DNA of 64,000 nt from positions 3,631,881 to 3,695,880 of the forward strand of contig NZ_JAANOW010000001.1 of assembly GCF_011758805.1 (NCBI RefSeq), read 5' to 3'. A program made the position numbers and the translations under genes. The first letter of the stretch is position 1, and the number at the start of each line of letters is the position of its first letter. The stretch is from Mycolicibacterium fluoranthenivorans. GTDB lineage: Bacteria > Actinomycetota > Actinomycetes > Mycobacteriales > Mycobacteriaceae. Of the stretch, positions 53,103-64,000 are shown piece by piece. The notes beneath the pieces were generated by a model. The model had not been told where the DNA came from. It did no database searches and saw nothing but the letters and a program-made list of their open reading frames with translations.

Positions 53103-54872
53103 CTAAGGGGCGTTGCGTTCCTGCTGGGCCGCGTCGAGCAGTTCGCGCGCATGCGCACGGCCGGTGTCGGTGTCGCCCAGGCCGGCCAGCATCCGGGCCA
53201 ACTCGGCGACGCGGTCGTCCTCCTCCAGGCGCACCACCCGGCTGGACTTGGGCCCGCTCTCGACCACCAAGTGGGTGTCGGCGTACGCGGCGACCTGCGG
53301 CAGGTGGGTGACGACGATGACCTGGTGGGTGCGCGCCAGCCGTGCCAGCCGCCGGCCGATCTGCACCGCGGCCCGGCCCCCGACACCGGCGTCGACCTCG
53401 TCGAACACCATCGTGGTGCCGGCCGCCGACGCCGCCAGCACCACCTCGAGGGACAACATGACACGCGACAGTTCACCGCCGGAGGCGCTCTTGGCCAACG
53501 GCAGCAGGTCGGTACCGCGGTGCGCGGCGAACCCGAACTCGACGGCGTCCACACCGTCATGGCCGGCGTGCACGACAGTGCCGCCGGGCAAGGTGACCGG
53601 CGCGGAATCGTCGGCGCGCGCCGGCAGGGCCGATACGGTGATGCCGAACTCCGCACCGCTCATGGCAAGCCCGGTGAGTTCGGCCGTGACCGCCTTCGCC
53701 AGGCCTTTGGCGGCCTTGGTGCGGGCCTTGGTGAGATCGGCAGCCACCACGATCAAGCGGGCGTGCAGCTCGTCGACCCGGGCCCGCAGACCTGAGAGCG
53801 CCTCCTCGGAGACGTCGAGCTGAGCCAACCGTTCCCGGGATTCCTTCGCCCACGCCAGTACGCCGTCGATATCGGCGGCATACTTGCGCGTCAGCCCGCG
53901 CAGTTCGGCCTGACGTGACAGCTTGCTCTCCAGAGTGCTTGCATCACTGGGCAACTCGGCCAGATAGTCACCGAGCTCGGTGGCCACGTCACCGATGACC
54001 GCGACCGCCTCGGCGAGCCGCTGCCCGAGCGTCTGCAACGTGGAGTCATCGGTGGCCTGTAACGCCGCCTTGGCCTGGGCCACCGCGCTGGCGGCCGACG
54101 CGGACTCGCCCGCATCGTCATCGGGTGCGCCGGCCAGCGCGGCCCGGGCGGCCGCGGCAGCCTCGCGCAGGGCGTCCAACTCGGAGAGCCGACGGATATC
54201 GGCCACCAGCGCCTCGTCCTCACCCGGCTGCGGAGCCACCTCCTCGATCTCGCCGAGGCCGAAGGTCAACCGGTCCGACTCCAGGGCCAGTTCACGCGCC
54301 CGCTGCGTCCGATCGATGAGATCGCGACGGGCCGACAGCCACTCCTCGCGGACGGCTCGATACTTGGCCAGCGGAGCACTGATATCGGCGAATCGGTCCA
54401 GCGCCGCGCGCTGTTCGTCCGGACGCATGAGCCGCAGCTGATCGTTCTGGCCGTGCAGTGCCAGCAGTTCGTTGGTGAACGAACTCAGCGATTTGGCCGG
54501 CACACTGCGGCCACCCAGATATGCCCGCGACGGGCCGTCCCGGCTCACCGACCGCGCGGCGATCACACTGTCGTCGTCATCGCGTTCGGCGCCGGAGGAA
54601 TCGAGGATGTCGTCGATGCGTCCGACCACCTCGGTGTGCACATCGGCGGTGCTGAACCGGCCCTCCACCACGGCGCGCGGCGCCCCGGTGCGCACCCGGT
54701 TCGCATCGGCGCGGGCCCCACCCAGCAGGTGCAATCCGGTGACCACCATGGTCTTACCGGCACCGGTCTCACCGGTGAGCACCGTCAGGCCCCGGTCGAA
54801 TTCAGCGGTCGCGGTGCTGATGGCGCCCAGCGACTCGATACGGATCTCGGAGAGCACTACTGGCCGCGCCAT
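53103..54872 (-). CDS. recN: DNA repair protein RecN
   Basis: 589 residues, SMC-like ATPase. Walker [21 protein letters not shown] (about 29-48), [20 protein letters not shown], long coiled-coil arms (about 160-370), and C-terminal [18 protein letters not shown] (ABC signature) with [20 protein letters not shown] (Walker B) and [12 protein letters not shown]. Acts in double-strand break repair. Its start overlaps nadK by 16 nt, so it is coupled to nadK-tlyA. Confidence 0.95.
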   Translation of the reverse strand: MARPVVLSEIRIESLGAISTATAEFDRGLTVLTGETGAGKTMVVTGLHLLGGARADANRVRTGAPRAVVEGRFSTADVHTEVVGRIDDILDSSGAERDDDDSVIAARSVSRDGPSRAYLGGRSVPAKSLSSFTNELLALHGQNDQLRLMRPDEQRAALDRFADISAPLAKYRAVREEWLSARRDLIDRTQRARELALESDRLTFGLGEIEEVAPQPGEDEALVADIRRLSELDALREAAAAARAALAGAPDDDAGESASAASAVAQAKAALQATDDSTLQTLGQRLAEAVAVIGDVATELGDYLAELPSDASTLESKLSRQAELRGLTRKYAADIDGVLAWAKESRERLAQLDVSEEALSGLRARVDELHARLIVVAADLTKARTKAAKGLAKAVTAELTGLAMSGAEFGITVSALPARADDSAPVTLPGGTVVHAGHDGVDAVEFGFAAHRGTDLLPLAKSASGGELSRVMLSLEVVLAASAAGTTMVFDEVDAGVGGRAAVQIGRRLARLARTHQVIVVTHLPQVAAYADTHLVVESGPKSSRVVRLEEDDRVAELARMLAGLGDTDTGRAHARELLDAAQQERNAP

Positions 54873-55780
54873 CCTGTGACGGGCAGGCGGAACTTACGCA
54901 CCAGCCGGTCGGTGAACGGTGCACTGTCCAGCCGGATCCACTTCAGCGAGGTGCCGCAGCGCGTCACCTCGACCCGTGCACCGGCGGGCACCACCATCTC
55001 GCGGCGCCCGTCACAGAACACCATCGCGTCGTGCCCCTCGGCTTCCACCTCGATGGCGATCGCGGCATTGGGGCTGGTGACCATGGGTCGGGCGAACAAC
55101 GCGTGAGCATTGTTGGGCACCACCAGAATTGCCTCCAGATCGGGCCAGAGAATCGGCCCGCCGGCCGAGAATGCGTAGGCGGTGGAGCCGGTCGGTGTCG
55201 AGACCAGCACCCCGTCGCAGCCGAAGGACGACACGGGCCGGCCGTCGACCTCGAGCACGACGCCGAGCACACCCAGCCGCGGCCCCTTCTCCAGGCTGGC
55301 CTCGTTCAGCGCCCAGCCGCGTTCCCGGATCTTGCCGCCCTCACGGACCACGATGTCCAGCGTCATCCGGTTTTCGACCCGGTAGTTGCGGTTGATCACG
55401 TGTTCCAGGACCGTGTCGAGCACCTCGGTCTCGGCCTCGGCGAGAAACCCGATGCGGCCCAGGTTGATTCCCAGTACCGGGATGTCGACGTTGCGGGCCA
55501 GTTCCGCGGCCCGCAGAAACGTCCCGTCCCCGCCCAGTGCGAGCACCACCTCGCAGCCCTCGGCCGCCCGCTCATCGGGGTCCACCACCTCGATGTCGAT
55601 CCCGAGGGCGCGCATATCGTCCGGATTGAGATGCAGCGCACCCCGATCGACGGCTTCTGCGGTGAGCACCCGTAGCCCGATCCCGTGATCGCCGAGTACC
55701 TTCTCGACGCGGCGCGCGGTTTCGGTGGCTTCGGCGCGGCCGGTGTGGACGACCACCAGGACAGTGCGTTCGCAGGTCAT
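54857..55780 (-). CDS. nadK: NAD kinase
   Basis: 307 residues. [14 protein letters not shown] (diacylglycerol-kinase-like catalytic GGDGT, about 80-93), [23 protein letters not shown], and [20 protein letters not shown] (NAD binding). Phosphorylates NAD to NADP using ATP or polyphosphate. Overlaps the tlyA stop by 4 nt (ATGA) and the recN start by 16 nt. Confidence 0.96.
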   Translation of the reverse strand: MTCERTVLVVVHTGRAEATETARRVEKVLGDHGIGLRVLTAEAVDRGALHLNPDDMRALGIDIEVVDPDERAAEGCEVVLALGGDGTFLRAAELARNVDIPVLGINLGRIGFLAEAETEVLDTVLEHVINRNYRVENRMTLDIVVREGGKIRERGWALNEASLEKGPRLGVLGVVLEVDGRPVSSFGCDGVLVSTPTGSTAYAFSAGGPILWPDLEAILVVPNNAHALFARPMVTSPNAAIAIEVEAEGHDAMVFCDGRREMVVPAGARVEVTRCGTSLKWIRLDSAPFTDRLVRKFRLPVTGWRGQ

Positions 55781-56583
55781 TGGGGTCCTTCGTCAATGGC
55801 GCGCGCAATCGCGCGCTCGAGATCGTCACCTTGCAAGGGGTGGTCGGTGGCCATCCGCAACCGTAAGAAGAACTCGACATTGCCCGACGGCCCAGGCAGT
55901 GGACTTGCTGTGACATCAACAGTGTGCCAATGCAATTCAGCGGCCCGCCGCGCGACCCCGAGCACCGCGTCGGCGCGCAGCGCCGGATCGGAGACGACGC
56001 CGCCCGCCCCCACCCGGTCCTTGCCGACCTCGAACTGAGGCTTCACCATCGGCACGATATCGGCGTCGGCGGAGGCACAGCGGGTCAGTGCGGGAAGCAC
56101 GGTGGTCAGCGAGATGAACGACAGATCCGCGACCACCAGGTCGACGACACCACCGATCGCCTCCGGGGTCAGCTCACGCACGTTCGTGCGTTCCAACACG
56201 CTCACCCTGTCATCCGATCGCAGCGACCAGGCCAGCTGCCCGTAGCCGACATCCGCGGCCACGACGTGCGCCGCGTCGCGGTCCAGCAACACCTCGGTGA
56301 AACCGCCGGTCGAGGCGCCCGCATCCAGACAGCGGCGCCCCTGCACCGGCACACCGAATGCGTCGAGTGCGCCGATCAGTTTGTGTGCGCCGCGTGAGAC
56401 CCAGGTCTTCTCGTCGGCCGCCACGGTCAGCGCGGCATCCACCGACACCGCGGTGGCAGGTTTGACGGCAGGGAGTCCGTCGATGCGTACCCGGCCGGCG
56501 CTGATCAGCTCGGCAGCCTGCTGCCGCGACCGGGCCAGCCCACGTCGCACCAGCTCGGCGTCCACTCGCGCCCGCCGCGTCAT
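55777..56583 (-). CDS. tlyA: 16S/23S rRNA 2'-O-methyltransferase TlyA
   Basis: 268 residues. N-terminal S4 domain ([20 protein letters not shown]), interdomain linker, FtsJ-like methyltransferase: [20 protein letters not shown] (SAM), [16 protein letters not shown] and [17 protein letters not shown]. In mycobacteria it methylates C1409 (16S) and C1920 (23S), and its loss gives capreomycin resistance. Start [10 protein letters not shown] at 56583. Confidence 0.95.
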   Translation of the reverse strand: MTRRARVDAELVRRGLARSRQQAAELISAGRVRIDGLPAVKPATAVSVDAALTVAADEKTWVSRGAHKLIGALDAFGVPVQGRRCLDAGASTGGFTEVLLDRDAAHVVAADVGYGQLAWSLRSDDRVSVLERTNVRELTPEAIGGVVDLVVADLSFISLTTVLPALTRCASADADIVPMVKPQFEVGKDRVGAGGVVSDPALRADAVLGVARRAAELHWHTVDVTASPLPGPSGNVEFFLRLRMATDHPLQGDDLERAIARAIDEGPQ

Positions 56584-56587
56584 CGGC

Positions 56588-56779
56588 TCAGTGCTCCCGG
56601 ATCGCTTCGCCGCGGCCCTCCACCGATTCCAGGGCACGAACCAGCAGGTCGTGAGCCTGTTCCAGGCGGACCGCGACAGCGTCGATATCGACGGACTCGA
56701 CGCCAACCACCGCCGGATCGGGCAGGCCGGCCAGCAGTGCGGCGATATCGGTGCGGATCTGCTCGGGATCGGTACTCAT
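56588..56779 (-). CDS. Small conserved hypothetical protein (Rv1693-like position)
   Basis: 63 residues, acidic and helical: STDPEQIRTDIAALLAGLPD then IDAVAVRLEQAHDLLVRALE. No signal peptide or known domain. It sits 4 bp before tlyA and 27 bp after the HAD phosphatase, same strand; a protein of this size occupies the same place in M. tuberculosis. Function unknown. Confidence 0.8.
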   Translation of the reverse strand: MSTDPEQIRTDIAALLAGLPDPAVVGVESVDIDAVAVRLEQAHDLLVRALESVEGRGEAIREH

Positions 56780-56806
56780 GTCAGGAGATCACGCTAGTCG
56801 ATCCGG

Positions 56807-57811
56807 TCAGCTCAGCAGCGACCAGCGTTGCAGTGCGGTACGGGCCGTGTCGTCCGCGGCAGTGACATCGACAGGACCGCCGTTCGGTCCGGCGGACCAC
56901 ACCGCGGACGCGACGGCGCGCACCACGCTCAGCTCGTCCCCCGCATCCGCGCCGGTGGCGCGCACGGTGACCACGGATCCGTCCGCGTCGACCTGCCAGG
57001 CCGGATGCGCCGCGATCCGCAGTGTGTCGCCCTCGGTATGCAGTGATCGCAGATCGGGCGCGACGAACACCGGCCGCTGGTCCGGGATGGCGTGCACCAT
57101 ATCGGCGGCGGTGTTCACGCCGGTGAGCACCATCAGACTGGGCAACCCGGCGGCGTTGGCCCCCTCGATATCGGTGTCGAGGCGATCCCCGACGACCAGT
57201 GGGCTGCCGAAGCTGCCGCGGGCCAGGGCATCGTTGAGCAGAGTCGGCGCCGGCTTGCCGGCGACCTGAGGATCCTGATCGGTCGCGGACCGCAGCGCGG
57301 CGACCATCGAGCCGTTGCCGGGCAGCAGTCCACGCTCGGACGGCAGTGTCCGGTCGACATTGGCAGCCACCCAGATCGCCCCGGCCCGGATGGCCAGCGC
57401 CGCCTCGGCCAGATCGCTCCATCCGGTCGACGGTGAATGCCCTTGGACCACCGCCACCGGGTTCTCGTCCAGGGTGCGCACGGGGCGCAGCCCGACTCCG
57501 CTGATCTCCGCGGCCAGCGACTCGGTCCCGACGATCAGGACAGCGGATCCGGCCGGCAGTTGGGCGGCGAGCAGCCGCGCCGCGCTCTGAGCGCTGGTGA
57601 CGACATCGGCTTCACCGGCCGAGAATCCGAGCTCCTGCAGGTGCTGTGCCACCTCGGCGGCGGACCGGGATGCATTGTTGGTGACGTACAGCGCACGCGG
57701 GCCCACCGAAGCCAGGCTCTGCACCGCGCCGAGGGTGGGCTCGTGGCCGCGGAACACGGTGCCGTCCAGATCCAGGAGCAGGCAGTCGTGCGCCTGTACG
57801 AGAGTCCCCAT
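56807..57811 (-). CDS. HAD-IIA family phosphatase (NagD-like)
   Basis: 334 residues. HAD motif I LLLDLDGTVFRG (12-23), motif II YVTNNASRS (42-50 region), C2 cap in the middle, motif III/IV GKPAPTLLNDAL and VVGDRLDTDIEGANAAGL. A C-terminal extension of about 70 residues beyond the usual NagD length is mycobacterial. Corresponds to Rv1692, reported as a glycerol-phosphate phosphatase type enzyme. Start MGTLVQAHDC at 57811, 1 nt after the TPR gene stop (TGACATG). Confidence 0.9.
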   Translation of the reverse strand: MGTLVQAHDCLLLDLDGTVFRGHEPTLGAVQSLASVGPRALYVTNNASRSAAEVAQHLQELGFSAGEADVVTSAQSAARLLAAQLPAGSAVLIVGTESLAAEISGVGLRPVRTLDENPVAVVQGHSPSTGWSDLAEAALAIRAGAIWVAANVDRTLPSERGLLPGNGSMVAALRSATDQDPQVAGKPAPTLLNDALARGSFGSPLVVGDRLDTDIEGANAAGLPSLMVLTGVNTAADMVHAIPDQRPVFVAPDLRSLHTEGDTLRIAAHPAWQVDADGSVVTVRATGADAGDELSVVRAVASAVWSAGPNGGPVDVTAADDTARTALQRWSLLS

Positions 57812-57812
57812 G

Positions 57813-58640
57813 TCAGCCCAGCTCGGTGAGACGCTCTTCGGCATCGGTGACGCCATCGACGTCGGCGGCCGCGGCGTGGATGAATGCCTGCACCGCGTCG
57901 TCGTTGCGGCCGAGCGCGACCAGTGTCTCGGCGTAGGCGTAGAACAACCGGGCACCGGTTTGGTCGGTCCTGGTCGGATCCAGCGGTGGGCTCGACAGCA
58001 GGGCAAGTGCCTGCTCGTGCTGACCGAGGTCGGAACGGGCGCCGGCGATGACAATACGAAGCTCATCGGCATCGTCGCCGGTCAGCTGTTCGGCCTCGGG
58101 TGTGCGAGCAAGTTCGATCGCCCGCTCTGGCCGGCCGACGCCACGTTCGCAGTCGGCGATCATCGGCAGCAACGACGACTTGCTGCCCATACGACGGGCC
58201 GCCCTGAGTTCGGCCAGAGCCTGGGCCCAGTCACCACAGAAGTAGGCAGCGATACCGACGGCTTCGCGGACTGCGGCGATGCGGCCGGACCGCGCTCGGG
58301 CGGCACGCGCATGGGCAAGTGCGGCCTCCGGGTCCTCGTCGAGCAGTTCTCCGGCCGCCACCAGATGCCTGGCCACCACATCGGCGGTGGATTTGTCCAG
58401 GGTGATCAGCTCGCTGCGAATCTCCGGAGAGAGCTGCTTTGCCTCGATCTCCTTGGGTATCGCCGGGCCGGCGGCCCGCTCGGCGTCACCGTCGGAAGGG
58501 CGGTGCGGTTGCTCACGACGGCCTCGATCGGGACCCGAGGAGCGAGGTGCGTTCGGACGATCGCGAGATCCTCGTCGTGGTCCGCCGTCGGTACGGCGCG
58601 GACGTCGTTCGCCGCTGCCATCCTGCCTGTCCTGCGCCAC
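57813..58640 (-). CDS. Tetratricopeptide-type protein with Arg-rich N-terminus
   Basis: 275 residues from GTG 58640 (AGGAAGG 6 nt upstream). The first 80 residues are Arg/Gly/Pro-rich and probably disordered (RRPRRTDGGPRRGSRDRPNA). The rest is helical repeats: DEDPEAALAHARAARARSGR, GDWAQALAELRAARRMGSKS, GRPERAIELARTPEAEQL, LGQHEQALALL. It heads the minus-strand operon with the HAD, tlyA, nadK and recN genes. Matches Rv1691 in position. Its role is unknown; the basic tail and the operon with rRNA-methyltransferase tlyA hint at an RNA link. Confidence 0.85.
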   Translation of the reverse strand: MAQDRQDGSGERRPRRTDGGPRRGSRDRPNAPRSSGPDRGRREQPHRPSDGDAERAAGPAIPKEIEAKQLSPEIRSELITLDKSTADVVARHLVAAGELLDEDPEAALAHARAARARSGRIAAVREAVGIAAYFCGDWAQALAELRAARRMGSKSSLLPMIADCERGVGRPERAIELARTPEAEQLTGDDADELRIVIAGARSDLGQHEQALALLSSPPLDPTRTDQTGARLFYAYAETLVALGRNDDAVQAFIHAAAADVDGVTDAEERLTELG

Positions 58641-58810
58641 GCTGGCCTTCCTGGTCGCTCGCTCTTCGTAGTAGACACTGCTCCTGGGAAACCTTGTTCC
58701 CACAAACGTTGTGTACCGGGAAAGGATAGCCGGGCGCCGGCGAAACGCGACAGTCGCGCGAATTCGGCAGATTAAGTCCGGATAATTTTTGTCCGGTGAT
58801 ATGGAAATGC

Positions 58811-58843
58811 CTCGGCCCTCCAATCTAGGATTGGAGGGCCGAG
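58811..58843 (-). terminator. rRNA operon terminator
   Basis: 15-bp perfect stem CTCGGCCCTCCAATC/GATTGGAGGGCCGAG with loop TAG, 13 bp beyond the 5S 3' end on the minus strand. A short T run (CATTTCC) follows. Confidence 0.85.
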
Positions 58844-58856
58844 GGCTTTAAATTGT

Positions 58857-58971
58857 GTTCGGCGGTGTCCTACTTTTCCACCCGAAAGGGTAGTATCATC
58901 GGCGCTGGTAGGCTTAGCTTCCGGGTTCGGGATGGGTCCGGGCGTTTCCCTACCGCTATGGCCGCCGTAAC
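58857..58971 (-). rRNA. rrf: 5S ribosomal RNA
   Basis: About 115 nt on the minus strand, beginning TTACGGCGGCCATAGCGG and ending near GGACACCGCCGAAC, with the internal CCCATCCCGAACCCGGAAG of actinobacterial 5S. Ends are approximate by a few nt. Confidence 0.95.
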
Positions 58972-59145
58972 TCTATTCACTTTTCAGTGACCCCCTCGTG
59001 GGGGAAATCTGTGGGTGTGTTTTGGTGGTGGGGTGCAGTCAAAATATTGTTTGATCTGCTGTGAATATGTGGTTGCGGGCAATGTGTTGTGCGTCTTTTT
59101 TCTTACACATGGTTTTGTTTGTTACCCCACTTTTGTTGGGGTGTG
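58972..59145 (-). other. 23S-5S internal spacer
   Basis: 174 bp, AT-richer than the rRNAs, with complementary CCCCAC and GTGGGG-type stretches near 59125-59145 probably used in RNase III processing. No gene. Confidence 0.7.

Positions 59146-64000
<4,855 letters not shown>

Overview
The window is GC-rich actinobacterial DNA, best explained as a chromosomal segment of a fast-growing mycobacterium (Mycolicibacterium type). The evidence is: a DosR dormancy island with an alpha-crystallin close to M. tuberculosis HspX; an Hrp1-like CBS protein; WS/DGAT wax ester synthases; an MPT64-like secreted protein; the conserved run der-cmk-rluB-scpB-scpA-parA and xerD-nudix-pyrG-mctB-steA-recN-nadK-tlyA in M. 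tuberculosis-like order; and an rRNA operon whose 16S has the short helix-18 form of rapid growers.

1-31.3 kb is a dormancy (DosR-type) accessory island. Short divergent and tandem units are preceded by about 17 copies of a 14-bp motif resembling GGGACTWWAGTCCC. Contents: five universal stress proteins (one frameshifted), Hrp1, HspX, a long hibernation-promoting factor, a Vms1-type peptidyl-tRNA hydrolase, PfkB, two phosphoribosyltransferase-hydrolase fusions, deazaflavin- and FMN-type nitroreductase-fold proteins, an M50 protease with CBS domains, a BON protein, a Crp/Fnr regulator, an alcohol dehydrogenase, and a lipid-storage set (two WS/DGAT acyltransferases, a small helical protein, an acyl-CoA synthetase and a desaturase). 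Together they fit ribosome preservation, redox balancing, triacylglycerol or wax storage and stress sensing under hypoxia. The dosR/dosS genes are not in the window.

31.4-35.9 kb is a mixed segment: MPT64-like secreted protein, a divergent VOC/MarR pair with twin operators, a remnant of an LLM oxidoreductase, a DUF3297 protein, tRNA-Pro(GGG) with a strong terminator, and two TauE/SafE permeases separated by a tiny ORF ending in WCCPRP.

36-46.4 kb holds the tightly overlapping der-cmk-rluB-scpB-scpA-parA operon (minus strand), an O-methyltransferase, then a cell-envelope methionine sulfoxide repair cluster (DipZ, lipoprotein MsrA, Tat-exported MsrB, tiny Met/His lipoprotein).

45.4-58.6 kb is a minus-strand core operon series (xerD, nudix, pyrG, mctB, steA, recN, nadK, tlyA, small protein, HAD phosphatase, TPR protein), interrupted at 51.1-53.1 kb by a CGNR regulator, a VOC protein and a PNPOx-fold protein.

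58.8-64 kb is the rRNA operon on the minus strand: terminator, 5S, spacer, 23S, spacer without tRNA, and the 3' part of 16S running off the right edge.
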